Positions 12,801 to 25,473 of a stretch of DNA of 64,000 nt are shown here, piece after piece. Source of the stretch: Zanthoxylum bungeanum (lineage: Eukaryota > Streptophyta > Magnoliopsida > Sapindales > Rutaceae); NCBI GenBank assembly GCA_019454045.1, contig SKCR01038859.1:124001-188000 (forward strand), written 5' to 3'. The position numbers were made by a program, and so were the translations under genes. The notes below the pieces were generated by a model. That model was given only the letters and a program-made list of their open reading frames with translations, ran no database searches and had not been told where the DNA came from. Within the stretch, counting starts at the first letter, position 1; each line of letters starts with the position of its first letter.

Positions 12801-15489
12801 GACTTTATCTCCCTGAGAGAAAAGTCATTAAATCTTCAAGAGTTATATATTACAATTTTAGTACTTCTAAAATCTTAGTATAGATTTATGAAGATCCTTC
12901 AATTTCAACATCATACTTTAAGGATCTAATCCTTAGTTCTGAATAAAAAATTAAGGAGTCTACTGCGACAAGCTTAATGGATTAAGCACTCAAGTTTTCA
13001 TCAAATGAATCTTCCAAAAATCATGCTCGACTATTTGCTCAACTCCGGGCTTAGGCCTAATATGTTATTTTATCAAATAAAATAACTTATTAGTTTCCAG
13101 GACCATCCTGAATTTATTCCCAATTTGAAAAATTAAAACATTTAAATACATTTTCCCTAAGATTATGTTTTAAATGTCAATCTTTCAATTTTCATCTTGA
13201 TTCTAATAGTCCAACTATTTATCAACAAATTTAGGTACTATTAAATATAATGATTATTATAGTCCAACTATATTGATCAACTATACTTTAATTGGTTAAA
13301 TTCAATTATATTGATTACTATAATCTAATTATAAAATCAACTATATATTGAATTAGTTTGAATACAGTCCAACTAACATTTAATATATTTAACGAATGAT
13401 ATTTGTTTGAGCGCGTATGGCAAGTAATTAAACGAATATTGCAAATTCAATTCTTGCCTCCCACTATTTGTCGGCGAGCCTTTAACCCTCTGTCGAGTAC
13501 TCGGGAAACCGTGTTTCCTAGTGGGCTAGGATCCCGTTAAATATCACACAATCTTGACTTTGGCCAACAAATTGTATGATAATTAACTAGGTAGATCTAT
13601 AAGATCAATTAGATCCAATCCAATTCCTAGATCCGGTAGGGGGACGTCCTAGTCCGAAACATATATCTTATATATGTCAATATATCCAATATATTACCTA
13701 ACCTGTTTCCTCTGAATCAACTAAGCCTTGACTTTGGCACAACAAACTTAGTGATCCCAGTTAAGCGGAACTCATTGACCATGGAAAGCTTCGTAATCAA
13801 TGTCGATGGACAAGAAGTGGTCTTGACTTTGGCCAACAAACCACAACTTGGACAAGACACCGATATGGAACAAAGCTCTCGTGATTCAAACACATCCTCG
13901 ACGGACAAAGGCCTTGACTTTGGCCAACAAGCCAATGCCAATCTCGGATCTTGACTAAGAATCACTCTATGGAAGGAAAACGCTTAATATTTTGCGAGGG
14001 ATTTTCGCGTGCAAATTGACAACCAATTTATTATCTTTGTTAAGGTCTCATCATCATACACCCTTAAACATGCATTCTAAACACATAATAAAGCGCGTAT
14101 AGTAAAATAATAATGATATGCGGATAGATACTTTACACGTTGATCCTAGATCAAATCTCTCACTTTCTCTCTCCCGCTAGCACATGTATTTGCTTTTACC
14201 CGTTACACTACACTTCTAAAGAAACCTCATTTACATTGAGGGGAATAGGTGAGAAGAGAAAAAAAGAATAAGGAGGTAATAAGGCTGGACACGTAGGTCC
14301 AATTAATAAATCAAATTTATTACAACAATTTCTAAAATTGCCCCACCCATCTAATATCCATCCGATATACATTATTCATGCATCGCAACCATGTATTCAC
14401 ACAAGCATGTTATCAATCAATCTAATCAAATTAATTAATCTGATAATTAATGACCATCCAATGTTCAAACAACGACTTGATTTTGTGCGAGTCAAACTCG
14501 TTTTACGAATAAGTACTCAAAGTACGAATTCTCGAATTAAATTAAACTACATAATCAAATCCAATTCAATTTGTATTTAATACTAATTCGCTATTTAATT
14601 CCAAATTAAATACTACACTTTATTAACGAACCTTTGCGACTTATATTCCAAATCTAATCGTTACGGATCTCAAAGCTCGATTAACGTCAAACGTCATTTT
14701 AATTAAAGTCCAATGGGCTTTCAATTAATTTCTTAAGGCATGGGCTTTTGGTCAACATGGGTCAAACCCAAAGAGTAAAGCCCATTAAAGGAATCACCCT
14801 TATATGCCTTTGAAACCAATTTAGGCCCATTAGGCCCAATTAACGTTAAAGTTCCATTAGTCGCATTTGGGCTTAACGGAAGAAGTTTTGGGCACAATTG
14901 GATCCAACCAATTTAGCCTAAACCCAACTTGATACAACCAAGCCCAATAAGCCCATTTACAACTTTAAAAGTCCAATTTCCAAAATTAGGCCCAATATAA
15001 TTAAATTCCAAATTCCAAATTCCCAATTTAATTACCAAAGTGTATAGCATTATTAATCACCCAAATCAATATTTCCAAAACTTCAAATTAGCCTAATTAA
15101 TCATACTTATCATCATCATCACATGTCCAACATATTTTGATTAAAATCAAACCCAAATCATGCTTATATGTCTCGGCCAAGGATGTGATTTTATGTCCGA
15201 TGCAAATTCAATCCGATTAAATCCAAATCAACATAAATCCACATTCCCGATTGATTTCCAACACATCCAATGATCAAAAATAAAAAAATCCAAGACATTT
15301 AGGGCACTAATGTATTCGGCCAACCTATACATTTTGGGGAAAAATATTCGAAATAATTTTCAACAATTGATCCAACCAATCATCAATTAAAACACATTTA
15401 AGCATACTAATTCATCCAATTTCATTATTACATGCTCAAAATCAATTTTACCCAAATTTTAAGCCATAAACATTTTCATGCTCAACCTT
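12801..15489 (-). other. Copia B gag 5' part and leader, non-coding or decayed
   Basis: No protein is recognisable. 13553-13930 has four copies of the word CTTGACTTTGG (near 13553, 13727, 13822 and 13913) that are also present in copies A and C. 14290-15480 is an AT-rich leader with many TTGGGCC/GGCCCAA-like words near 14700-15010. It ends at the primer-binding site. Confidence 0.6.
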
Positions 15490-15501
15490 GCTCTGATACC
15501 A
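15490..15501 (-). other. Primer-binding site of copia B (initiator tRNA-Met)
   Basis: On the minus strand this reads TGGTATCAGAGC, the canonical complement of the initiator tRNA-Met 3' end used by Ty1/copia elements. It sits one base from the 5' LTR end. Confidence 0.9.
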
Positions 15502-15613
15502 TTGTTGGTGTTTGTTAAGGTCCCAAGATCATTAAACAAGCATGAAATAAGTGCGAATACAAGTCGAGGAAGTTACGGAATACTCACATCGATCGGTTGA
15601 ACGATGCGGCAAG

Positions 15614-16842
15614 TAGGGTGTTCACGGGTCGGGTCGAGTCGGGTTTTTTTATTTTTCTGATGACCCGATCGGGTCGGGTCAGTCGGGTCGGTCAACCTGA
15701 AACCTGAAAAATTATTACATGACCCGCGCGGGTTGGGTCAGAACGGGTCGGGTCAAAAAACCGCGGGTCGAGTCCGGTCAACTTTAAAAAATCAGTGAAG
15801 TATATTATATATTTTAATGATATAACTTTAAATAAACAAGTGTGTAGCTGAGATGGTTATGCATTTTATTGATTTCCAATAGATGATAGTTTCGATTCTG
15901 ACCATGGGCATTTGGATTTTTTTTTTCATTGATGTGCGCCTGTGCTTCTAATTTTTTCTCTTTTTTCATTGCTGTGCACATGTGCTTCCTGACTACAAGT
16001 GCATAATGTTTGTTTTCTTTCTTTTTCATGGTTATCTGCAGAATCATATTGTTGTGCGCCTGTTGGGTTTCATATTTTTTCTCCTCACTTCCATTAAACC
16101 ATCACAGCTAATCTTCTCTTTGCAATCAATCAAGCAAAATATATGAATCCCACATATGCACAGTTTTGCTAACATGGAAGGTAATATGGCTGAGAAAATA
16201 CTCCCTTTACAGTGGCATCAATGATCATGTGTTCTTATCGGTAAAATGGACAGGAATTTTCCAAAAGCATTACAATTAGCTATTAGCTGAAATGTGACTA
16301 TTTACATAAACTAAATCTACAAAACTCAAAACTGAAATAGAGAAAAACTATAAGATAAGAAACCAAATAACTAAGATATTAGTTGACACAAAACACGAAT
16401 ACAGCGAATTCACTATTATTTTTAATTCAAAACATTCTAAACTTGCCATTTACTAACCAAACACTTCAACAGTTCATCTTACAAAATACAAACTTCCAAA
16501 TCTGAAAATATGCCAAACAACACAAGAGAGGAAGATGAGTGAGATATTGAGATTGGTAGTGGCAGATCTGAAGATACTCACGCTGCCTGCGAGAATGAGA
16601 AGAGAAGGATGAGGCAGATTTTGTTTTGTGGCTGAATGGTGAATGTCCTAATTTTTTTTTAAATATATATGATTTACATCGGGTCGGGTTGGGTTGACCC
16701 GATGTAAATCCTTCTATATCCGCGACCCGACCCGAATTTCGGGTCGGGTTGAAGATGACCCGAAAATTCCATTTTTTATTTTATAAACTTGACCGGTCGG
16801 GTCGGGTTGGTCGCGACCCACCCAACCCTATGAACACCCCTA
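15614..16842. mobile_element. Non-autonomous hAT-like DNA transposon (1.23 kb)
   Basis: The left end reads TAGGGTGTTCACGGGTCGGG, and the right end, reverse-complemented, reads TAGGGGTGTTCATAGGGTTG; these are imperfect terminal inverted repeats of the hAT style. The flanking octamers GCGGCAAG (15606-15613) and GCGGGAGG (16843-16850) fit a decayed 8-bp target duplication. The sister LTR at 7593-9659 has the uninterrupted site. Both subterminal regions are dense in GGGTC/GGGTT repeats in opposite orientation. No transposase is visible inside. Confidence 0.8.
15838..15925 (+). other. tRNA-like segment, possible SINE head
   Basis: TAGCTGAGATGG fits the A-box consensus of RNA polymerase III promoters. 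About 40 bases further, GTTTCGATTCT is close to the B-box. A T-rich run follows at about 15917-15926. This could be the head of a tRNA-derived SINE or a decayed tRNA fragment inside the hAT-like element. I cannot define a 3' end or flanking duplications. Confidence 0.35.
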
Positions 16843-18770
16843 GCGGGAGGCAACAAAAAAATCTTTTCTGCTTGGTAGTGGACTGCTCACAACTCACTGT
16901 TTGAGAGTCCATTGATGCTCCTTGAACAAGCTCCAAGCTTCGTCAAAAGATTTTCGGCTCATGAGTGGACTTCCATATCACCTTCACATGTCTCTTGGAG
17001 TGTTAGCTCTCTTGATTTTTACCATAAAAATCCACACTTTGCTTCCCTATCTCTCGGCAGTACTGAACAGAAAAGAGAAAGAAAAATTTCAGCCCCAAAG
17101 GCGTGAAAGAGAAGAGAGAAAAAAGGATGGGAGAGAGAGATAAATGTGTGTTGTAATTTTGGTAATTCAATTTCTAAAATCATATACCAATTTTGGATTT
17201 AGAAAAGTCAAACCAATTAAAGCCATCAATGCCAACCACACACATCAACTCACATCATTCAAGTGTCAAGTCACATCACTCAAGTTTGTCAAGTCACATC
17301 ACTTAAAGTGACTAGGGATTTGACGCTTGATGCGACCAATAATTTGACGCTTGATTTGACTTACGTGCCGCACTCGAATTCGAAATACGAATGCGCTCGC
17401 AAATAATCTCGGGCACGGGTTTGCTAATTCCAAATTAACGAATTTATGTTGCGTTGTAATTAAATCTAATTTAATTAAATAATCATACCAAGCATAATCA
17501 CTATTCACGTCGCTAACGAATTAATTCTAAATTAACTCGTTCGCCCGCATCGAAATCCAATTTTGTTTAATATATCGAAATATTAATTTAAAACGATTAA
17601 TTTCAAATTAATCATTCACTCTCTTTAAATGATATTTTATCCCAGATAAAATATCTCCGCGATTAATCTAAGATTAATTTTCCCTCTCTTCTTATTAATC
17701 CCAGATTAATTAAAGTGCGAGTCATACGTCATCAGTGAATCTTTGGGACGCGACCCATGAGATCCCCGGATATGTTGGTAGTAAATACGGTCGTCGGACT
17801 ATCCGAACTTGTACGTACCAAGTACTTCGTTTTACCGATTTATAAGACAAGGTTGGCCTATAGCAAAGCGCCACGCCTACCCAATTCTCCAAAAATATCC
17901 TTACAGGAATATAGGATCTGTATCATGCGTAGTATACGTGGTATTGCGTATTTCGATCCAGTATCGGATGATCACATGTAAGGCCTGGGGCTGGTTCAGT
18001 GTCTGCCCCGTACGAAGCATATATCGGATAACGAGGAACTAGTCTCTTTATTATTAGATAATCATGACCAAGTCAATTATCCTGAAGGTTGCAACCCTTT
18101 TAGAGAACCAGTTCTGTATCCCTACGCGATCATCATCTCCATATGATTGGAGTGACACTTTCGTCTTGATATCACACCCAATACACTACGGTTCTCAATA
18201 TACCCAGCAGAGGCGTACACAGAACTTGTTAAAGCCCTGGACGACCAAAACCAAAGTATATTGATTGTCGCAAGTATTAGCGGTGCAAGTATCAGGTTAA
18301 GACCAAATACACCTACCCTGATTTCGGACTTCCATCGACACATTTTTATACTACCAATGGAATTCCGAGGGGGTTTATCCAGAGCGAAGCTATTTTCCGC
18401 ACCATCGGTAAACACAACCTCCTATTACACTTGCATGAGTATCCTAAACCCAAATATATGAGAACTATGCCGTTGTGCCCTCACAAACGCGCACAAGTGT
18501 AATACTAGTCTTTTACGTATTTATCGATGTCCAATCTCGACAATACTCTAACTATGGATATTTAATGATTTATCCTTCGTGGACTGATATTGTCTCATAT
18601 CATTCTCAATTTAGGAACAAATCATAAGGACCTCCTATCATTTATATATCTTGGTGATCTAATCACAAATGATAAGATAGCAATCTCCTTTGTCACATAG
18701 TTAATTTGTACAACAATACCATGATCTGTACAAATAGTGACGCTATGGGTCATAACTGTCCAACAGAGAA

Positions 18771-20014
18771 TACAAAGAATAAAAAGGTAATAAGGCTGGA
18801 CACGCAGGTCCAATTAATAAATCAAATTTATTACAATAATTTCTAAAATTGCCCCACCCATCTAATAACCATCCGATATACATTATTCATGCATCGCAAC
18901 CATGTATTCACACAAGCATGTTATCAATCAATCTAATCAAATGAATTAATCTGATAATTAATGACCATCCAATGTTCAAACAACGATTTGATTTTGCGCG
19001 AGTCAAACTCGTTTTGCGAATTAGTACTCATAGTACGAATTCTCGAATTAAATTAAACTGCATAATTAAATTAAATTCAATTTGTATTTAATACTTATTC
19101 GCTATTTAATTCCAAATTAAATACTACACTTTATTAATGAACCTTTACGACTTAAATTCCAAATTTAATCGTTACGGGTCTCAAAGACCGATTAACGTCC
19201 AACGTGAATTTAATTTAAGTCCAATGGGCTTTTAATTAATTTCTTAAGGCGTGGGCTTTTGGTCAACATGGGTCAAACCCAAAGACTAAAGCCCATTAAA
19301 GGAATCACCCTTATATGCTTTTGAAACCAATTTAGGCCCATTAGGCCCAATTAACATTAAAGGTCCATTAGTCACATTTGGGCTTAACGGAAGTGGTTTT
19401 GGGCCCAATTGGATCCAACCAATTTAGCCTAAACACAACTTAGTACAACTAAGCCCAATAAGCCCATTTACAACTTTAAAAGTCCAATTTCCAAAATTAG
19501 GCCCAATATAATTAAATTCCAAATTCCAAATTACCAATTTAATTAGCAAAGTGTTTAACATAATTAACTACACAAATCAATATTTGTAAAACATTGACTA
19601 CCCTAATTAATCATGTTCATCATCATTATCACATGTCCAACACATTGATGAAAAATCAAACCCAATTCATGCTATATATGTCTCGGCCAAGGAGGGGATT
19701 TTATGTTCGATTCAAATTCAATCCGATCAAATCCAAATCAACATTAAATCCTCATTCTCGATTGATTTCCAACACATCCAATGATCAAAAATCAAAAAAT
19801 CAAGACATTTAGGGCATAATGTATTCGGCCAACACAAGAAATTTGGGGAAAAATGTTTCAAACAAATTTTCAACAAATTGATCCAATCAATCCTCAATTA
19901 AAACATATTTAAGCACACTAATTCATCCAATTTCATTAAAACATGCTCAAACACTATTTACCCAAATTTTAAGCCCTAATCAAATTTCATGCTTTTCAAT
20001 CGCTCTGATACCAT
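18771..20014 (-). other. Copia A leader region (right internal block) with primer site at 20002-20013
   Basis: This continues copia A after the nested copia B and is colinear with 14260-15502 of copia B and 28445-29651 of copia C. It is non-coding, AT-rich, with GGCCCAA/TTGGGCC-like words at about 19210-19510. Bases 20002-20013 read gctctgatacca, the initiator tRNA-Met primer site on the minus strand. Confidence 0.8.
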
Positions 20015-21954
20015 TGTAAAATACATGTGCGAATACAACGAGGAAGTTGCGGAATACTCACATCGATCGGTTGAGCGACACACGAGGCAACAAAAATTTT
20101 CTGCCTTCTCCATGAAGCTCATGGCAGTGCATATTTTTGGCTCCTCCATTTTCAGTTTTGATTCAAGCTCTAAGCTCCAAGCTTTAGTCAAACGATTCCC
20201 AGCTCATGGGTGGACTTCTCTATCATGACTTATTGCTTCCCTTCACTGCTCGGCTTTGGGCAGAAAACTCAATGAAGAAAAGCCCCTTGGGCGTGTAAAA
20301 TGAGAGAAGAGATGAGGAGAGAAAGTTGTGTGAGTTGTTAGAAGAAAAGTGTATCTAATACACTTAATTTGAAAAGTCAAAAAATCATTAAACAAAATAA
20401 TGATAAATATCTTTCAAATCCATCAAATTCTTTCCATCAACTTCCATCAACTCATATCAATCCATCAATCATGAATAGTGACTAGCATCAATCACTCAAA
20501 GTGAAAGACATCTATCACTTGATTGACGCATGATGTGACGCTAGATGCGACTAGTGATTCGACGCTTGATTTGACTTGCATGCCGCACTCGAATTCGAAA
20601 TGCGAATGCGCTCGCAAATAATCTCAGGCTCGGGTTCGCTAATTCCAAATTAATGAATTTTCCATTGCATCGTAATTAAATCTAATTAATTAAATAATCA
20701 TGCTTAGCATAATTACTATTCACGTCGCTAACGAATTAATTATAAATTAATTCGTTCACCCGAATTAAAATCTAATTTTAATTCTGCGTCTAAATCCAAT
20801 TTCGTTTAATATATCGAATATATTAATTTATCGATTAATTTCAAATTAATCATTCTCTCTCTTTAAGTTATTTTTATCCTAGATAAAATATCTCCGCAAT
20901 TAATCCTAAATTAATTTTCTCTCTAATCTAATTAATCCCAGATTAATTAAAGTGTGAGTCATACGTCATCGGTGAATCTTCGGGATGCGACCCATGAGAT
21001 CCCTGGATATGTTGGTAGTAAATGCGATCGTCGGATTATCCGAACACGTACGTACCAAGTACTACATTTTACCGATTTACAAGACAAGGTTGTCTTCTAA
21101 CAAAGCGCCATGCCTACCCAATTCTCCAGAAATATCCTTACAGGAATATAAGATCTGTATCAGGCGTAGTATACGTGGTATTGCGTATTTCGATCCAATA
21201 TAGGATGATCACATGCAAGGCCTAGGGATGGTTCAATGTCTGCCCCGTACGAAGCATATATCGGATGAGGAGCAACTAGTCTCTTTATTATCGGATAATC
21301 ATGACCAAGTTATATTATCCCGACAGTTGCAACCTTTTTAGAGAACCAGTTCTGTATCCCTACGCGATCATCATCTCCATATGACTAGAGTGACATTTCA
21401 GTCTACACAGAACCTGTTAAAACCCTGGATGACCAAAACCAAAGCATATTGATTGTCGCAAGTATTAGCGGTGCATGTCTCAGGTTAAGACCAAATACAC
21501 CTACCCTGATTTCGGACTTCCATAGACACATAGTCATACTACCAATGGAATTCCGAGGAGGTCTATCCAGAGCGAAGCTGTTTTCCGTACCATCAGTAAA
21601 ACACAACCTCCTATTACACTTGCATGAGTTTCCTATACCCAAATATATGAGAACTATACCGTTGTGCCCTCACAAACGCACACAAGTGTAATACTAGTAT
21701 TTTACGTATTCATCGATGTCCAATCTCGACAATACTCTGACTAAGGATATTTAATGATTTATCCTTCGCGGACTGATACTGTCTCATATCATTCTCAATC
21801 CAGGAACAAATCATAAGGACCTCATATCATTTATGCATCTAGGTGATCTAATCACAAATGATAAGAGCGCAATCTCCTTTGTCACATAGTTAATTTATAC
21901 ACCAACACCATGATCTGTATAAATAGTGACGTTATGGGTCATAACTATCCAACA
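20015..21954 (-). repeat. Copia A 5' LTR, with small deletions
   Basis: It pairs with 1105-3176. Its first bases are TGTAAAATAC, so about 40 bp that follow TGTTGG in the partner LTR are missing. A second gap of about 50 bp lies near 21400, relative to 2580-2630 of the partner. The right end CCAACA is followed by TCTTG. Confidence 0.88.
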
Positions 21955-21959
21955 TCTTG

Positions 21960-22522
21960 GACATGGGAAACGTCGGCGCACCAGCCGGCATAAGGGCGCC
22001 AGCCGACGGTGGCCGAAATGCCACCGGCGATGGTCTTTTCTTTCTCCCTCTCTCTCTTCGCGTTTTGTTGTTTCCCATTTTTTTTTATTCTGTATATGCT
22101 GAAAATAATATTAAATAATAATAAAACAAAATATCTTATACCCGATTTTACTAAAATGCCCTCACCTCTAAGGATAATTTCATAAATCATCACTTTTGAA
22201 GCCCTTCTGGCGCGATTCTAGAAATGTGTTCAACATGAAAGTTGTCCGTCTTGGAAAAACGAGTTCGATGGTTCAAGAATCAACTCGATCGGAGTTCGTT
22301 TGCTAATTCTATGCTCAAAACTATAAACTTTACGCATTTTACAAAAATCGCGTAACTAACTTTTGATCCCACGCGTTTTCCGAAGCGACGAATATTCAAA
22401 ATCTATTATTCCAACCCACATAACATCACTTAAACTCTTATTCTTCATTATCATCATGCTCCGAGACTATAACGTTAGTCCAGAAATCTTCTAGAACCGC
22501 CACGAAAATCTGGGATGTTACA
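21960..22522 (-). mobile_element. Ty3/gypsy-type LTR I, proximal part
   Basis: On the minus strand it starts TGTAACATCCCAGATTTTCG at 22522 and matches the start of LTR E (61538 onward) for about 500 bp. It ends at the copia A insertion and resumes at 1104. A GC-rich patch rich in GCCGG words lies at 21965-22035. It cuts the 3' LTR of copia C: the sequence from 22523 corresponds to the interior of the copia LTR, near 30298 of the partner. Confidence 0.85.
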
Positions 22523-23860
22523 CCAAATTAACAAATTTTCCGTTGCGACGTAATTAAATAATTATGCCTAGTAAAATTACTATTCACGTCGCTAACGAAT
22601 TAATTCCAAATTAACTCGTTTGCCCGAATTAAATTTTAATTTTAATTCAGCGTCGAAATCCAATTTCGTTTAGTATATCGAATATATTATTTTACCGATT
22701 AATTCCAAATTAATCGTTTTCTCTCTTTAAATAATATTTCATCCTAGATAAAATATCTCCGTAATTAATTCTAGATTAATTTTCTCTCTCATCTAATTAA
22801 TCCCAGATTAATAAAGTGCGAGTCATACGTCATCGGTGAATATTCGGGAAGCGACCCATGAGATCCCCGGATATGTTGGCAGTAAATACAGTTATCAGAC
22901 TATCCGAATAGGTACGTACCGAGTACTATGTTTTTACCGATTTACAAGACAATGTTGGCTTCTAGCAAAGCGCCATGCCTTCCCAATTCTCCAGAAACAT
23001 GCTTACATGAATAAGCGATCTATATCAGGCGTAGTATATGTAGTATCGTGTATGTCGATCCAGTATCGGATGTTCACGTGCAAGGCCTAGGGCTGGAAAT
23101 GTGTCTGCCCCGTACGAATCACATATCGGATCTCTGGTAACTAGTTTTTATTATCGGATATACATGACCTAGTTATAATATCCCGATAGCTACATGATAT
23201 AAGAGAATAAGTTTCGTATCCTACGTGATCATCATCTCCACTATAACTAAAGTGTTACTTTCATCTTGACATCACACCCAATACACTATAATTCTCAATA
23301 TACCCAGAAGAGGCGTACACAAAACTGGTTAAAGCCTTGGATGACCAAAACCAAAGTATATTGATTGTCGCAAGTATTAGCGGTGCAAGTCTCAGGTTAA
23401 GACCAAATACACCTACCCTGATTCGGACTTCCATACACACATAGTTATACTACCAATGGAATTCCGAGGGGTCTATCCAGAGCGAAGCTGTTTTCCGTAG
23501 CATCGGTAAAACACAACCTCCTATTACACTTGCATGAGTATCCAATACCCAAATATATGAGAACTATACCGTTATGCTCCCATAACACGCACAAGTGTAA
23601 TACTAGTCTATTTCATATTATCGATGTTCAATCTCGATAATACTACGACTAGGGATATTTAATGATCAAACCTTCATGGATTGATACTGTCTCATATCAT
23701 CTCAATCCGGAACTATTCATATGGACCTTTTATTATTTATACATCTAGGTGATCTAATCACAAATGATAAAAGAGCAATTTCCTTTGTCACATAGTTAAT
23801 TTGTACAACAACACTGTGTTCTGTATAAATAGTGATGCTTTGGGTCATAATTGTCCAACA
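22523..23860 (-). repeat. Copia C 3' LTR, truncated by gypsy LTR I
   Basis: It matches the right two thirds of the 5' LTR (about 30298-31605). It ends CCAACA and is followed by the minus-strand purine tract AGTGGGAGAT at 23861-23870. Confidence 0.88.
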
Positions 23861-24149
23861 ATCTCCCACTTGGCCTATAGCCAATCAATCAGGTGCTTTA
23901 CACCTGAACTATGTACCGGTGGCTCAAACTTCTACTGAGAAAACAACTTTCATCTGTGGATTTAAAAGGTTATCATCTGATGCGATTTATTCGATCATCA
24001 CATCGCCACGATGTATGATCCGACGAATCAGATGAAAATAGTTTAAAGTATATATCTAGATCGTTGATGAGACCCTTAATTCTTTAGCCTGTGCTGAAGC
24101 CTAGCCCAGGCACTAACAGAACTATATCTAATCTAATTAGATTTATTTT

Positions 24150-24460
24150 GATCCAAAATGCTACTATTGCTGCGACAGTCACGGCAATGTTCCGCTCTTG
24201 TTGTTTATTCTGTAACAGTATCTTACATGGAAGATTTCCAGCTCACTCTTCCGTCATTTAAACTTTATAGTACCTTTATTACGACTTACAATCGTTTTAT
24301 TGGTTAGGAAACTTGCAGCAGTGAACCCACTCACTTCAAGTTCTCCTTCTCCATAACTTAAGAAAGCATCCTTAGTTCCTCTAATATACTCAAGGATGTT
24401 CTTAACATCAATCCAGTGACTTTCACTCGGATTGGCCTGATTGTGACTGCATATGCTCAA
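24150..24460 (-). pseudogene. Copia C RNase H remnant
   Basis: A 68-residue stretch on the minus strand (24254-24460) reads with the copia RNase H layout: HWIDVKNILEYIRGTKDAF, then SGFTAASF where the family has GYTDASF. The Asp of that motif is therefore Ala here, which would remove a catalytic acid. Downstream (24150-24250) WKSS and TTRAEH words remain of the WKSSKQ...TEAEY block, with stops between. It is adjacent to the polypurine tract and 3' LTR, as expected for copia order (integrase before RT and RNase H). Confidence 0.85.
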
Positions 24461-24800
24461 ACCATAGAAGACACCAGGTCACGTACATTTTTCAATATAC
24501 GAGTTCTCGGAGAGTGCCAACAACTTTTAGATCTAACCTAGTATATCTTTATTCCTAGAATAAAGGTTGTTTCTCCCAAGTATTCTACGAAGAATTCTTA
24601 TGAAAGCCAAGTTTTCACCAATTATTTTACATGGGAATATCATTTCCAAGAAATGACACATCATCATTATTAGGGCATTCATTATCAGTGCACTCCCACT
24701 AACCCTCTTATATATACACAAGAATCATTTTCGTTTTGAATCAAATCATACACCATTATAATTACATCAAAACGATAGTTCCAAGAACCCAATGCTTACT

Positions 24801-25260
24801 TCAATCCATACATGGATCGAATAACCTGAAAACCTTGTTTGCTAGTTTTGGTACGACAGAATCGTCAGGATGTTGTAAATATCCTCCAAAAGGTTTCCTT
24901 TTAAGGAAAGCGATTTTGACGTGCAGCTGCCATATTTCATAAATGAAACATGTAGCATCAGCAAGCATTATCCAAATAGATTTACCGTGGCAACAAGTAA
25001 AAGGTTTCGTCGTAATCGACACAATGTTGATAACGATATCTTTTCGCTACAAGCCCAGCTTTGTACGTTGGTATGTTGCCATCCATGTATGTCTTCCTTG
25101 AAGACATATATAGTACTAATAGGCAAAATGCCTTTTGGTACAACAACTAGTATCTGAACATAATTGGTTTACATGGAATCCATTTCGAGCATCATGGCAC
25201 TTTGCCATAATAGGGAGTCGATACCTTGTATCACTTCCTCATACGTAGTCGGTTCGTCTT
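24801..25260 (-). pseudogene. Copia C reverse transcriptase remnant
   Basis: The minus-strand stretch 24801-25022 contains IWQLHVKIAFLKRKPFGGY, a decayed form of the copia RT block that normally reads DVKTAFLNG, so the first catalytic Asp is replaced by His. PKLANKV follows, a known spacer before the KL..SIYGLKQ block, which is not readable. 25023-25260 carries weaker N-terminal RT words. No YVDD box can be seen. Confidence 0.75.
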
Positions 25261-25473
25261 CCTCAATAAGATTGACATCTTTATGAGGTGAGATCAGAAA
25301 CCCATACCTCCCATGTTATTTTCTGACTCTCCTCGATCTACGCGGTTCTTGTGTATTCGAAGATTGTGGTACAGTTTCATCCTTGATGAACTGTTTGTGT
25401 TCCATTAAGAACTCGGTGCCTTGAACAGTATTACTCCGATTTTCATCGAGTTTTACTATCTTCCCACTTACCA

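Larger units (their letters stand above)
7593..18765 (-). mobile_element. Ty1/copia retrotransposon B, nested in copia A
   Basis: It has complete minus-strand structure: 3' LTR 7593-9659, polypurine tract at 9660, internal region to 15502, primer site 15490-15501, 5' LTR 15503-18765. It is flanked by GAGAA at 7588-7592 and 18766-18770. Removing it makes copia A internal sequence continuous and colinear with the uninterrupted internal regions of B (around 14250) and C (around 28440). It belongs to the same family as A and C. The 5' LTR is enlarged by a hAT-like insertion. All coding sequence is degenerate. Confidence 0.93.
15503..18765 (-). repeat. Copia B 5' LTR, interrupted by a hAT-like element
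   Basis: It is homologous to 7593-9659 on both sides of the insertion at 15614-16842. Without the insertion it is about 2.03 kb. The right end CCAACA is followed by the duplication GAGAA. Confidence 0.9.
1105..21954 (-). mobile_element. Ty1/copia retrotransposon A, complete ends, split by copia B
   Basis: This is a minus-strand LTR retrotransposon flanked by TCTTG at 1100-1104 and 21955-21959, which are perfect 5-bp target-site duplications. It has a 3' LTR (1105-3176), an internal region in two blocks (3177-7592 and 18771-20014) and a 5' LTR (20015-21954). Copia B (7593-18765) lies inside the internal region. The primer site (gctctgatacca on the plus strand, 20002-20013) complements initiator tRNA-Met, as in Ty1/copia elements. 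The coding region is fully degenerate. It was inserted into gypsy LTR I. Lineage within copia is unsure; the 2-kb LTR would fit large-LTR groups such as Angela/TAR. Confidence 0.92.

Noticed and set aside
13751..13954. Plus-strand open stretch of 67 codons in copia B
   Set aside because: It is antisense to the element and overlaps the repeated CTTGACTTTGGCC words; not kept open in copies A and C.
22021..22060. CT-rich tract considered as a CRISPR-like or satellite repeat
   Set aside because: Simple pyrimidine run of a plant LTR leader; no regular spacers, and CRISPR arrays are not expected in a plant nuclear genome.
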